Shown here piece after piece: positions 1 to 9,156 of a DNA stretch of 64,000 bases (position 1 is the stretch's first letter; each line of letters opens with the position of its first letter). The stretch covers positions 1 through 64,000 of the forward strand of contig NZ_KQ949102.1 in assembly GCF_001514305.1 (NCBI RefSeq). Reading direction: 5' to 3'. The notes beneath the pieces are model-generated. The model did not search any database. It saw only the letters and a program-made list of their open reading frames with translations, and was not told the DNA's origin. Origin of the DNA: Streptomyces dysideae. GTDB taxonomy: Bacteria > Actinomycetota > Actinomycetes > Streptomycetales > Streptomycetaceae. The position numbers were made by a program, and so were the translations under genes.

Positions 1-228
1 CCGGGTGCGGGGCTCGGCCCGTCGGCGGCCAGGGCGATGGAAACGAAGGGGATGCTGGGCGGTTCTGATCAGACCCTCACGCAGCTGCGTCCGTTCAGCT
101 TGAAGTCGTACCCCGGGGAGTGCGCGTCCTGCCGGGACGCGAGGAAGCCGAAGGAGAGGGTGCCGTTCACGGCGACCTTCCTGTTGTGGGCGGTGGCGTT
201 GGCGGCACTCTTCGGGTGTTCACGCAGC

Positions 229-318
229 GAGGCCGAGCTTTGGAGGAAAGCGTGGGGCCAACGGCTGCTCGCCTGGGGTGCTGAGATCCTCGATGAACGG
301 ATCGCAGAGGAGGGTAGG
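229..318 (+). pseudogene. C-terminal remnant of an AbiEii-type nucleotidyltransferase
   Basis: The translation of this stretch contains LAWGAEILDERIAEE, which matches the last residues (RAWAAEILDERLDER) of the intact nucleotidyltransferase at 9492-10148. Only about 30 codons are recognisable; the catalytic N-terminus is absent and the frame runs on without the expected stop. The DNA that follows, up to position 600, also parallels the DNA following the intact gene, so this is the surviving right end of a duplicated toxin-plus-att segment. It is a remnant with no likely function. Confidence 0.6.
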
Positions 319-458
319 AGGGACGCGGTGCCGCAACCCACCGGAGAGGCAGTTGTAGAGGAACTACAGCGACTTTCGCTCGTCTCTCCGACCGGGGTAA
401 CGTCGTTGGCAGCCCAGAGGCAGTCTCGCTGGCGGGCCGGTGAGAGTCCCACCGGTGG

Positions 459-600
459 ACAGCCGGTGGACAGACGCCTTTGGACAGTGCATCACGGGGT
501 GGCACGGGTCAACCTGTCGCACGTGCTCTGATCAGGTAAAACGTCACTGGACGGCACGACGAGGCACCACGCAACATGATCACTCGTGGTCTCGTAACGG
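459..600 (+). repeat. Integration-scar arm, copy 1 (truncated Thr-tRNA end)
   Basis: First of four closely similar ~145 bp arms. It begins near GGTGGACAGCCGGTGGACAG, carries the shared TTTGGACAGTGCATCAC and GCACGTGCTCTGATCAGG blocks, and ends in CTCGTAACGG. At that point the other copies enter the anticodon loop and T-arm of a Thr-tRNA(CGU) 3' half; here the tRNA part is lost after about 10 bases. The direct repeats of GGTGGACAG and the later GATCA blocks are the kind of arm sites a tyrosine integrase binds. I infer an old attachment-site end; the repetition itself is seen directly. Confidence 0.7.
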
Positions 601-746
601 GGTGCGCGAGGGGAGCGCATCAGCGCAGCATCGGTGCAAAGGGGTGCGCGCGGGGCACCGCCGAAGCACCTGGAATGGGAGCGCGTGGGGCTGCCCTGTA
701 AACGGGCCCGTTTTGTGGAAACGCTCCAACGCTCCCTCCTAGGCTG

Positions 747-1391
747 GTGGCCGTGGCAGATGCGATGGACACCGTCCCGTTCAAAACCCTCGTGACACAG
801 ACGAGCGCCGTGCTGCTGACTCACGGAGTCGAGGTGGAGTCGACAGCGGTGCAGGGCGTCGTCGCGCACATGATCAGCGTGATGGCCAAGCGAGTGGGCA
901 TGGACGAGGAAGAGGCCGTCCATCTGGTGACCCCGGAGGCCGTCGCCGACATCATCATGAAGGCGGCGACCGAAGACGAACACGGGGCTGCCGCACCGCA
1001 CGCCGTACGACCGGTGCGGATTGACGACCGCGTCGTCGACTCGCCCGTCGAGTCGCTGGGGCACCTGGTCATGGCCACCTCGCAGGCCGGCAAGTACGCC
1101 AGCCTCAATGGAGACGGCCCGGCAGCGGCGTACCTCCTGGACCTCGCCACCGAAATCGGCGCCGCTCTCGTCCAGCACCACTCCGGCGGGCGAGCAGCGA
1201 TCCCCCTCGGTGTTCTCGACGAGGTGGCTCAGCTGGTCGACGCGGTGGCTGACCACGTCCAGGCCGACGGCTGGAGCGTCTGTCCGTGCGGTGAACCGCA
1301 CGGACAACACGAGACGGACGCCGGTGCGATCAACGCCATGCGCCACCATGCTGCTCTCGCGCGCGAGATGCGGCAGCAGGCGGATCAGTGA
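747..1391 (+). CDS. Uncharacterised protein
   Basis: A 214-aa protein starting at GTG 747. I do not recognise a family. It is acidic and mostly helical in composition, with no signal peptide and no membrane segment. A cysteine pair occurs near the C-terminus (SVCPCGEPHGQH, about residue 180), which could be half of a metal site or simply incidental. It stands alone between the first integration scar and the broken HNH/NACHT gene, in accessory DNA. Codon use looks typical of Streptomyces, which supports a real gene. Function cannot be assigned. Confidence 0.6.
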   Translation: MAVADAMDTVPFKTLVTQTSAVLLTHGVEVESTAVQGVVAHMISVMAKRVGMDEEEAVHLVTPEAVADIIMKAATEDEHGAAAPHAVRPVRIDDRVVDSPVESLGHLVMATSQAGKYASLNGDGPAAAYLLDLATEIGAALVQHHSGGRAAIPLGVLDEVAQLVDAVADHVQADGWSVCPCGEPHGQHETDAGAINAMRHHAALAREMRQQADQ

Positions 1392-1560
1392 GCTCCCGAG
1401 GATAGATCGCTTTGCCGTACGCACAGCATGTGCGCCGAGGACATCTTCGAACGGATCGCCCTGGTCTCGACAACCGGTACTACACCGCACGCCGACGGGG
1501 CAGCCTCCGCGAGCTGCAGGACTAACACTGGCGCACGGGACGATAGGACAGACTAGGCGA

Positions 1561-2670
1561 GTGAGCAGCGAGGCGACTCACCGCAAGCGTGGACGAGTGC
1601 ACTCGGTCCCCAGTCTCACCACGGTGAGGCAGTTGTACGGGACGGCCTTGCGGTGCGGCTTCCCTGGGTGCACCGAGCCGCTGTACCGGGTGAGCACGTA
1701 CACCGGCGAGCGCGTTCTCAACAAGCGAGGTCGCACACATTCATGCACGCCGGGAGAACGGTCCCCGTTGGGATCCGCACATGTCGGAGGACGAGAACCG
1801 CAGTGAGGCCAATCTGACCTTGATGTGCCAGGCGCACGCCAAGGAGATCGACGACTTCCCTGAGCGGTTCCCGGCTGATCTGCTGCGCGAGTGGAAGCGG
1901 ACCCAGCTACGCGAATGTGACGAGACGGTGGGGCAGCCGCTGACGGAGGACGAGGTCGTGCAGGTCATCGAGCGCTCCTTCGGTCCAGCTCAGCTTGCTG
2001 CGGCCGTCGCCGAGGTCGTGCCGTTTTCTGCCCGCTCACGGTCGCGGCAGGAGGCGTTGGATCTTGCCGGACGGGAGGCTCGTGCCCGTCGACTGGTTCA
2101 GCTGCGGCCTGTCCCGACGCACCGGCGCAATGCGGTCCTGGAGTGGATGTTGCAGCACTCCGAGCCCGCGCTGGTGGTTCCCGAGGGCCAGGTGCGGGTG
2201 CTGGTGGGGCCGATGGGCGCGGGTAAGAGCGAACTCGCTGCGCGCTGGTGGGAGGAGGGGCTGAAGGTTGCCGAAGCCGACGACGATGTCGAGGTTCCTG
2301 TGTGGTTGTCGGCCCGATCGATCACCTCCACGCTGGCGACGGCGGTTACCGATGCGATCGGAGGCGACCCGAGGCGGCCGTGCCGGGTGGTCATCGACGA
2401 TCTCGACAGCCTTCCACCCCGGAATGCCGACCAGTTCCTGGACGAGGCACGGCGCCTGGTCGCCGTTTGGCCGAGGACGCGGATACTGGCGACCAGCCGG
2501 CCGGGGATCTCCGTGGAGGCCGAGGAACTCCTCACTGCCGCTCCATGGCCGGTCGAGCGCGGTGTCGGCCTCCTGCGGTGCGTCCTCGATCGGGAGCCGC
2601 CGCGCGCAGTGTGGACGCCGGAGGCCCGCGACCTGCTGACCAGCCCGCGGCTCTCCGCGATCCGCGGTCA
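1561..2670 (+). pseudogene. HNH-like/NACHT-type STAND NTPase, frameshifted and truncated
   Basis: The N-terminal part starts at GTG 1561 and has a zinc-finger/HNH-like pattern (CGFPGCTEPLY) in one frame. The continuation VAHIHARRENGPRWDPHMSE is in the +1 frame from about 1728. Removing one base in AACAAGC near 1722-1725 would join the two, so a single-base insertion breaks the gene. The second part has a Walker A motif (VGPMGAGKSE, about 2207-2236) and a Walker B-like VVIDDLD (about 2389-2409), typical of NACHT/STAND NTPases. The C-terminal sensor repeats are missing; the frame runs into unrelated RHS-like sequence near 2670. Intact relatives are often defence or signalling proteins. An alternative start at ATG 1781 would give a truncated NTPase without the finger. 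Confidence 0.65.
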
Positions 2671-2866
2671 CCCCGAGGGGCGACCGCCACCGAGGCCGAC
2701 GGTACCGAGACCTCCGTTCCTGTACGACGCGGGCGGCGCGCGGATCAAACGCACCACTGCGGATGCGACCACGCTCTACCTGTCGGGCATGGAACTGGAG
2801 CTGAGGAAGGGCTCCACCGCCGTCACGGCCACGCGCCACTGCACCTACGCAGCTCATCGGAGGTAG
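2671..2866 (+). pseudogene. RHS/YD-repeat protein fragment
   Basis: In the same frame as the truncated NTPase, the last ~60 codons contain FLYDAGGARIKRTT and TLYLSGMELEL. These resemble the repeat core of RHS/YD-repeat polymorphic toxin proteins, where FLYDADGNRL and LYLPG-type blocks recur. The fragment is far too short to be functional and has no toxin tip. Its fusion to the NTPase looks like a chance in-frame joining at a deletion or recombination point, not a designed fusion. Confidence 0.5.
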
Positions 2867-2881
2867 GGAAGGCCGAGCTGC

Positions 2882-3301
2882 TTATCGGTCGGCGGTGCCG
2901 GGCGGTACGACCCATTCGGTGGGTTGGCCGGTGAGGGAGGCGATCATGTCGAAGTCGCCGTCGTAGTGGAGGACCGTTCGCCGGTGCAGTTCCGCTGTGG
3001 CGGCGATCAGCAGGTCGGGAAGGGACAGGGCGCGGTGGAAGCCCGCGTTGAGGGCATGGCGCTGGATCTCGAGAGCGCGAATGAAGATGTCGTCGTCGGT
3101 GCGGAGGTAGTCGAAGGCGTGGAGCCAGGTGCTGATCCGTGTTGCTTCCGAGCTGTCCCGTGCAGAGTGGATCATCTCGAACTCGGTGGGCTGGCATACG
3201 GCGAGGAGGTAGCGCTCATGCAGAGGCTTGAGTACCTCCTTGACGCTCGGCTTCGTCCAGCGGGCGAGGGCGGACTTGTCGATCAGATAGCGGTCCTGCA
3301 T
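2882..3301 (-). CDS. vapC: VapC-type PIN-domain toxin
   Basis: A 139-aa protein of PIN-domain length. The acidic residues expected of a PIN ribonuclease are visible: D8 in YLIDKSAL, E near residue 41 in FEMIHSAR, D in LSLPDLLIA, and D/D in HYDGDFDMI. VapC toxins cleave RNA, often tRNA or rRNA, and are neutralised by the partner antitoxin. Its ATG at 3301 overlaps the stop of the upstream antitoxin gene (TGATG), a coupled arrangement. It sits about 500 bp from an integration scar, consistent with an element-stabilising module. Confidence 0.85.
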   Translation of the reverse strand: MQDRYLIDKSALARWTKPSVKEVLKPLHERYLLAVCQPTEFEMIHSARDSSEATRISTWLHAFDYLRTDDDIFIRALEIQRHALNAGFHRALSLPDLLIAATAELHRRTVLHYDGDFDMIASLTGQPTEWVVPPGTADR

Positions 3302-3555
3302 CAGGCGGCCCGGCCTCCGTCGCGGTCGCCATTGTGCTTGAGGGAGCCGTCTGCATTGCGGGGCCCGGTGTTCTCGACGATCTCACTGAAGTCGAGCTCG
3401 CCGGCCTCCATGGCGTCGAAGCCCTCCTGCCGCAGGTGCCTCTTGACGGCGTCTTCCATGGCGAGGCGGACGGCTTTGGCTTTCGTTTTGGTCCCGAAGA
3501 TCCGCATGGCCTCGGTGACCATGTCTTCATCGAGGTCGATGACGGTTCTGGCCAT
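3301..3555 (-). CDS. vapB: VapB-type antitoxin
   Basis: An 84-aa protein starting MARTVIDLDEDMV. The N-terminal beta-strand followed by two helices (TKTKAKAVRLAMEDAVKR) is typical of the ribbon-helix-helix antitoxin family (VapB, DUF2191-like). The acidic C-terminal half would wrap the toxin. I chose ATG 3555 because GAGAGG lies 7-8 bases upstream; an upstream in-frame Met gives an unlikely extension. The upstream region 3556-3620 has AT-rich palindromic sequence (GATACCATTCATCG) suitable for autoregulation by the complex. Confidence 0.8.
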   Translation of the reverse strand: MARTVIDLDEDMVTEAMRIFGTKTKAKAVRLAMEDAVKRHLRQEGFDAMEAGELDFSEIVENTGPRNADGSLKHNGDRDGGRAA

Positions 3556-3786
3556 GTGGTGATCCTCTCGGAGGTGCTTCCGCCCGTGAAATGATACCAT
3601 TCATCGACGATGGTAGATATCGTTTCGATCGTAGGTTCCGTCGTGGATGGAGGCTGTGGCGTTCACGGTGACGTGCCGCGTGGTCGCCCCTTGTGGGAAA
3701 TGGACAGTCGTCCTCATGTCGGGCTCCGCTCCTGTCGGGGTTTCGCCAGAAGCGATGAGGTGGCGGGAGGCGGCCGATCAAGCGGC

Positions 3787-3974
3787 CCCATCGGTGGACA
3801 GGCGGTGGACAGACGCCTTTGGACAGTGCATCACGGGGTGGTACGGGTCAACTTGCTGCGCATGCTCTGATCAGGAAAAACGTCACCACGTAGCACGGCA
3901 AGGCGCTAGGCAACACGATCCCTCACGGTCTCGTAATGCGTAGGTCTCGGGTTCGAATCCCGAAGGCGGCTCCA
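3787..3974 (+). repeat. Integration scar copy 2: arm plus Thr-tRNA(CGU) 3' half
   Basis: The arm (3787-3929) repeats the 459-600 copy, including GCCTTTGGACAGTGCATCAC and CTGATCAGG. It leads into 3930-3974, which reads from the anticodon loop (CTCGTAA, anticodon CGT) through the T-arm (GGGTTCGAATCCC) to GGCGGCTCCA. That is a tRNA-Thr 3' half including CCA. The bases 5' of the loop do not pair as an anticodon stem and no acceptor GCCGCCT is found upstream, so this is not a complete tRNA. It has the structure of an element end recombined into a tRNA gene. Confidence 0.85.
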
Positions 3975-3979
3975 TGGTT

Positions 3980-4009
3980 AACCCCAGGTCAGGCCTCTGG
4001 CCTGGGGTT
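3980..4009 (+). terminator. Terminator after the Thr-tRNA 3' end
   Basis: An inverted repeat with arms AACCCCAGG and CCTGGGGTT plus an inner CAG/CTG, followed by TTCTTGTTT. It lies 5 bases after the CCA end, where a tRNA terminator belongs, and is repeated after the copies at 17693, 21432 and (diverged) 10504. This suggests the host tRNA terminator was carried along with each scar. Confidence 0.75.
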
Positions 4010-4447
4010 TCTTGTTTCTGTTGACCTTGGAATCCGGGCCAATCGGACACGTGCGGTCTACGCATCGAAATGCGTAGGTCGGAGGTGCGGTTTCTGTGTT
4101 CACGTAGACGTTCTAAGCCTCTGACCTGGTCTTTTACCTGGTTGGAAGGGGTGGATCAGGCTCGCATAAAGGGTCCCGGTGGACGACCGGTGGACAGGCG
4201 TGCGTGACACTCCATCAGGGGCCTGTCGCTGCCCCTGGGTCGACGGGTGAAATGCGACCATCGGCGATGGGCGATCGGCAGTGGCGGGACTGTCCGGTCC
4301 TGACAGATCTCACGTCCGGCTCGGGTCCTGGCGTTGATCATGGTTGTGGCGCCCGGAACCGGCCACGCCGGGCGTCATGCACTACAGGGCGCTGGGCGAC
4401 GAGATCGGCTCGGAAACGGTTCATGCCCACCACATCGCGGCGCGCAG
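4010..4447. other. Decayed junction DNA with secondary att echoes
   Basis: No gene is supported here. The segment 4010-4085 is a diverged duplicate of 17773-17848, and both include a second short copy of the att core (AATGCGTAGGTC at 4070-4081). Near 4115 there is another ACCTGGTC-type terminator fragment. At 4174-4200 the block GGTGGACGACCGGTGGACAG repeats the start of the integration arms. These fragments indicate at least one further, mostly erased, integration event. The rest shows nothing recognisable. Confidence 0.5.
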
Positions 4448-6562
4448 CTACCAGGGCTGGTCTTCGGTCAGTTTCAGCAGGCGCTGCAGGTGCGCGCCGG
4501 CCTTGCGCAGGTCGGTCTCGGGGACCTGCCACAGCCGTGCCGCGTCGCCGTAACCGCCCCCGCCGGCGTCGCTCCAGTAGCAGGCGGACCGCTCGGTGGC
4601 TGCGGCGAGGACCGGGGCCGGGTAACGCTCCAGCAGCATCTGCGGGTCGGTCAGCCGCCACCAGGAGGCCAGGGCGCGGGCCGCCAGGTGTGCCCCGTGC
4701 CGGGCCGGGGTGTGCTTCCACAGCAGACGGGCGACCGGGTCCATCACGGCACCGGTGCGTGGGGGGCGGGTGACCGGAGCGGTACGACCTGTGCGGTAGC
4801 GCGCCATCATGGTGCTGGCGTTCATCGCGTAGGGAGTCCGGTGGGGCAGGACCTCGACGATCAGCCGGTCGGGCCCGAGGGACCAGCGCAGCAGGTAGTC
4901 ATGACGTCCCCGGTCGGTGTGGACCTCGCCTCCGGCACTGTCCCAGGCACGTCGCCCCTCGGCGGGGAAGACCGTGGCGCCGCAGGACTCCACCCGCTCG
5001 TGGGGGGCGACGCCGATCCCGTAGAGCGGCCCGGTCGCGCCGTACAGTCGCAGCAGGGCGGCGGCGGGCGAGTCGGGCGCGCACATCCGCTCCAGCTTTC
5101 GGCGGTCGCCGCCTGCGGCGTGCTCCCAGAAGGCGAAGGCGCGCTTGTGCAGGGTCTTTGGATCGGAAGACCGGCGCTGCTGCGGGGACGCGACACGGCC
5201 GGGTGTGGCGGGCAGGGAGCCGGGGCGAGGGGAGGGGGCGCGCGCTGCGGGCGCCTCGGCGGTTCGCCCGGCCTTCGCTCCGCTCGTGCTCCGCTGCCCC
5301 GTGGCGCCGCCTGCGGCGCCGGCGTTCCGTGCGGGCGGCGGCTCCTCGCGGGCGGTGGCGCCCGCAAGCACCGGCGCCGCCGTACCTCCCGTGGATGCGG
5401 CAGTGTCCACGGCGGCGCCACCGCGAGGCGGCGGCACGGTCCCCCCGGCCGGAGGCGGGGTGGGACGTTTGGGGGCCAGGCACCGGGCGCAGCCCAGGTG
5501 GGTCTTGGCCGCGACCAGCGGGGCACCGGTCTGGGCGCAGGCCGGGCAGCGCAACGGGGCGAACTCCCCGGCGGGCAGCAGCCAGTCCACCTCCAGTGGG
5601 TAGCGCCGCTCTCCGCGCCGCACGTCCAGAGCCAGGCGCAGCACCGGGACTCTCAGCAGGTGCAGCCGGTAGGGGGTGAGCCGGTGGCGGGCGCGGTACT
5701 TCTCGGTGATCTCGGCCAGGCGGCGGGTGCGCTCCTCGCGGGTGCTCTCCACACGGGCGCGCAGCAGTGCCGCGCGGTCCTCGGGCGCGGTGGCGGCACG
5801 GCGCTGGAGGGAGTCCACGGCGGCGGCGTAGTACTCCTCGGCGCGGGCGCGCTCCTTGGCGTACGCGTCGCCGATCTGCGCTGCCAGCCCGTCGCGGCGC
5901 AGCACGGCGGCGGCCTCCAGCATCCAGTGGGCCTCGGCGAGGGCGGCGGCCAGGTCCGGCCGGCTGGTGGAGGCGTGATGCACGGCAGCGCCGAGCCCCT
6001 CCGGCAGCGCAGTCTCGGGGCGGGGGTCGCGGTCGGTGCGGGCAAGGCGTTCGCTGACCCGGGTCGGCATCCGGAGGCGGCTGGGTACGTCGACGTACTC
6101 CTCGACCTGTTCCTGGAAGTGGTCCTCCGCGGAGAGTTCGTAGCCCACCAGGGCGCCCACGCGCAGCACCGGCCGCAGGGCCCGCTCAAGCGGGGCGTCG
6201 GAGCGCGGATCCAGGCGGCCGTGGTCGACGGGGAGGTGCTCTCGGGCCTTGGACAGCAACGTGGCGGCGTCGGGTGGCACGGAGCGCGGGGCTGTCAGGG
6301 TGAGGGTGCCGGTGTCGCCCGCGGCCAGGACACTCTCGGCGGCCTTGGCGACCAGCGGGTGTCCGGTCACCAGGAGCAGGGCGTCGTCCTCGCGGGAGGC
6401 ATCGGGGTCGGCGGTGACCGCGGTCTCCTCGGGCAGTTCCAGCTCGCTCGCCAGAGCGGCGGGCAGGAGTGCCAGGGCGGTGTCCCCGGCATCCTCCCAC
6501 AGCCCACCGCGGTGGGCGACCCAGTCCAGCCAGAAGGCCAGCCCCGCCTCCTTGCGGATCAC
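4448..6562 (-). CDS. Zinc-ribbon partner protein of the Snf2 helicase
   Basis: A 704-aa protein starting at GTG 6562, overlapping the helicase stop by GTGA, so translation is coupled. Residues 1-110 (LLPAALASELELPEE, VTGHPLVAK) resemble regions often found at the C-terminal end of large RapA/HepA-type Snf2 proteins. The middle has long charged helices (coiled-coil-like, about 230-310). A zinc ribbon with CPAC and CARC follows near residues 345-370, then a Pro/Ala-rich linker and a C-terminal globular region of about 220 residues that I cannot assign. The design suggests a substrate-recognition subunit for the helicase. Function, including any antiviral role, is inferred from context only. Confidence 0.7.
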   Translation of the reverse strand: MIRKEAGLAFWLDWVAHRGGLWEDAGDTALALLPAALASELELPEETAVTADPDASREDDALLLVTGHPLVAKAAESVLAAGDTGTLTLTAPRSVPPDAATLLSKAREHLPVDHGRLDPRSDAPLERALRPVLRVGALVGYELSAEDHFQEQVEEYVDVPSRLRMPTRVSERLARTDRDPRPETALPEGLGAAVHHASTSRPDLAAALAEAHWMLEAAAVLRRDGLAAQIGDAYAKERARAEEYYAAAVDSLQRRAATAPEDRAALLRARVESTREERTRRLAEITEKYRARHRLTPYRLHLLRVPVLRLALDVRRGERRYPLEVDWLLPAGEFAPLRCPACAQTGAPLVAAKTHLGCARCLAPKRPTPPPAGGTVPPPRGGAAVDTAASTGGTAAPVLAGATAREEPPPARNAGAAGGATGQRSTSGAKAGRTAEAPAARAPSPRPGSLPATPGRVASPQQRRSSDPKTLHKRAFAFWEHAAGGDRRKLERMCAPDSPAAALLRLYGATGPLYGIGVAPHERVESCGATVFPAEGRRAWDSAGGEVHTDRGRHDYLLRWSLGPDRLIVEVLPHRTPYAMNASTMMARYRTGRTAPVTRPPRTGAVMDPVARLLWKHTPARHGAHLAARALASWWRLTDPQMLLERYPAPVLAAATERSACYWSDAGGGGYGDAARLWQVPETDLRKAGAHLQRLLKLTEDQPW

Positions 6563-8301
6563 CGGCCCGCCTCCTGCCCGTCATCGCCGCCGACCAGTGC
6601 GTCGACCGCGCCGCGGCTGTCCAGGTAGTCCGTGCGCGCGCTGACCAGCCGCTCGCCCAGCCGCTCCAGGCGTTCGGCGAACTCCGCGTCGTCCCCCGCG
6701 GTGGCGAAGGCGTCGAAGACGGAGGCCTCGAAGTCGAAGTCCTCGTCCACCCGGCCCAGGATCATGTCGAGCTCTCCGACGACCAGCTCAAACAAATTGA
6801 TCTTGGATTCGAGGACGTGCAGGATTCGTTGCTCGATGGTGCCCTGGGCGACCAGGTTGGTCAGCACCACGTCGTGCTCCTGCCCCACCCGGTGCAGTCG
6901 GCCCAGGCGCTGCTCGATCTGCATGGGGTTCCACGGCAGGTCCACATTGGCCATCACATGGCAGAACTGCAGATTGCGGCCCTCTCCGGCGGACTCGGTG
7001 GACAGCAGCACCGGCGCCTGATCACGGAAGGCCGCCACCGCCGCTTCCTTGCCCCGGCGCGAGAGACTGCCGTGGTAGACGGCCGCCGGGACGCCCTCAC
7101 GCTCCAGCCGTGCGGCGAGCGCGTCCAGGGTCTGCCGGAAGGCAGTGAACACCAGCACCTTCTCCCCCTGCCCGTTGTGCCGACGCAGCCGCTCCAGAAG
7201 TAGCTCCGCCTTGGTGGATCCCTCGATTCCCCGGGCCAGGGCCGCCAGGTCCGGCCAGCCCGCCTTGGCCAGGGCCGGGGCGACGGCCTGCGGGCTCGAC
7301 CCGGCCAGCCGGGTCAGCCCGCGCAGGGTCAGCAGCCGCGCCGAGGACGCATCCTTGGCCTCCGCCCGGATCCGGGCGGCGACCCCCGCATACAGCTCCG
7401 CCTCCTCCTGCGAGGGAGCCACCAGTACCGTCTCGGCCAGCCGCTGCGGCAGCAGCACCTCGACCTCGCTGCGCCGGTGACGAACCATCACCTCACGGGT
7501 ACGGGCCCGCAGCTGGTCCAGGTTGCGCGGCGCCGAAGGATCCGTCCCGGCTCCGGCGTGCCGCTGGCGGAACTGCGCAGGGGTACCCAGCAGCCCGGGC
7601 GCGACCAGGCTCACCAGTTCGTACAGGTCCTGCAACCGGTTCTCCACCGGAGTCGCGGTGAGCAGCAGCAGATAGCGGGCATGCAGGGCTCGGGCGAGTT
7701 TCCCCGAGGCGCTGCGCGGATTACGCAACCGGTGCGCCTCGTCCGCCACCACCACATCCCACTGCCCCCCGGTCAGCAGGGACTTCAGCGGCTCCCGGCG
7801 CGCGGCGGCGATCGAGGCGAGCACCACCGGCCGCTCCGCGTCCGTCTCCTCCCAGCCCTGGCCCCGGGCGATCACCGTCGGCAGGCCGAACTTGCGCTCC
7901 AGCTCCTCGCGCCACTGCTCCACCAACCCGGCCGGGGTAAGCACCAGCGTCCGATCCGCCAGCCCCCGCATCCGCAGCTCAGACAAGACCAGACCCGCCT
8001 CGATCGTCTTGCCCAGCCCCACCTCGTCCGCGAGGATCGCCCGGCCGCGCATCCGCCGCAACACCGTCTGAGCGGTCTGCACCTGGTACCCGAAAGGCAC
8101 GAAGGACAGCTGCGGCAGCGACAGGAAGGAGTCGAAACCCGGCCTGCGCCACACCTCCACCGCCGCGTCCACCAGCGCCGAGGTGACCGGATCCACCGCA
8201 GACGCGCTCAGTCGTCCCAGGAGCTCCGTGAACGCGTCGGGCAGCCCTTCGGGCCGCTGAGCCAGGCTGTCGGCAGTGGTGAGCGTATCGGCGGTACTCA
8301 A
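6559..8301 (-). CDS. Snf2/RapA-family DNA-dependent ATPase (helicase)
   Basis: A 580-aa protein with the full set of Snf2 motifs: motif I DEVGLGKTIEAG, motif Ia LVLTPAGLVEQW, DEAH box (VVADEAHRLRN), motif III LLLTATPVENR, and motif VI QIEQRLGRLHRVGQ. These proteins translocate on double-stranded DNA and remodel protein-DNA complexes. The start appears to be TTG 8301 with GAGGA about five bases upstream. It forms a two-gene operon with the zinc-ribbon protein, and this pair fills most of one integration-scar interval. Short stand-alone Snf2 ATPases with a dedicated partner are frequent in defence islands, but none of the described systems I know fits exactly. Confidence 0.9.
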   Translation of the reverse strand: MSTADTLTTADSLAQRPEGLPDAFTELLGRLSASAVDPVTSALVDAAVEVWRRPGFDSFLSLPQLSFVPFGYQVQTAQTVLRRMRGRAILADEVGLGKTIEAGLVLSELRMRGLADRTLVLTPAGLVEQWREELERKFGLPTVIARGQGWEETDAERPVVLASIAAARREPLKSLLTGGQWDVVVADEAHRLRNPRSASGKLARALHARYLLLLTATPVENRLQDLYELVSLVAPGLLGTPAQFRQRHAGAGTDPSAPRNLDQLRARTREVMVRHRRSEVEVLLPQRLAETVLVAPSQEEAELYAGVAARIRAEAKDASSARLLTLRGLTRLAGSSPQAVAPALAKAGWPDLAALARGIEGSTKAELLLERLRRHNGQGEKVLVFTAFRQTLDALAARLEREGVPAAVYHGSLSRRGKEAAVAAFRDQAPVLLSTESAGEGRNLQFCHVMANVDLPWNPMQIEQRLGRLHRVGQEHDVVLTNLVAQGTIEQRILHVLESKINLFELVVGELDMILGRVDEDFDFEASVFDAFATAGDDAEFAERLERLGERLVSARTDYLDSRGAVDALVGGDDGQEAGR

Positions 8302-9156
8302 GCGTCCTCACTCGGGCAGCGGCAGAACGAATGCAGGCGGGCACTCTCCGTCACCCGCATGGCCCAGCCTACCGAACACGCGGGGACGGGAGCCGCGTTT
8401 GGCCCGCTCCAGTGCTTTGGCACAGCGGTCCTGGTGGGGGCCGGTGGTGTGGATCGACGACGGCGATCCCGCCGCAGCCTGGGGTGCCGCCCCCGGCGTG
8501 GTACCGGCCGACAGCGGCTCGCGCTCGCCGACCGCCCCGCAGGTGGACTCGCCGTCCACCTGCGCGCCGTCGAACCCCTCAGGACCGTCACCGGTGACGC
8601 CGACTACCAGCAGATCGCCCGCCTCCTGCTCGGCTCCCGCGCCTGCCACCAACATCTGGGCACCACCGCGGAGTTCGAGGACTGCCGCACCGCGCTGCGC
8701 CACGACCTGAAGCGCATGCGCAACCTCGTGAAGACCCTCGATCAGCACGGCCTGTGACACCACGGCATCCCGGTGACCAGTCCTGCGGGAGGCTGTCGGC
8801 GGGTCCCGCGAGGTCCTGGACTGCGGAGCAGCGGTTTCGGCGCGGGCCGGCTCGTATCTCGCGGGGGACCGCCGAGTCTCGCCGGCGTTTCACCTTCCGT
8901 CGCCTGGCCGACGAGGCGCAGGCGGCGCCGACGGCACCGGACTCGCGCCCGGTCGAGGACGCGGTGGAGGCGCTGGAGCGAGTTCAGGGCGGTCGCGGTG
9001 ATCGGGACGACCGTGGTCCTGCGGTCAGCTCAGGAGGCGGCCTTCGCCGCCCCCGCGTGGCGCCCCACAGTTCCGTGCCTGGTCGCGGATCGGGGCGCCG
9101 CTGACGGACACCACGGCAACCGGCGGGCAGCGCTCGCACAGGGGCATACTGGGCGC
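8302..9156. other. Intergenic stretch with a possible gene fragment
   Basis: No complete gene is convincing. On the plus strand, about 8590-8757 encodes a protein-like tail (TVTGDADYQQIARLLL, CRTALRHDLKRMRNLV) ending at a stop at 8757, but upstream sequence in that frame has low-complexity, non-coding character. This may be the 3' end of a decayed gene. I see nothing interpretable in 8760-9156 apart from high GC. Confidence 0.35.
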
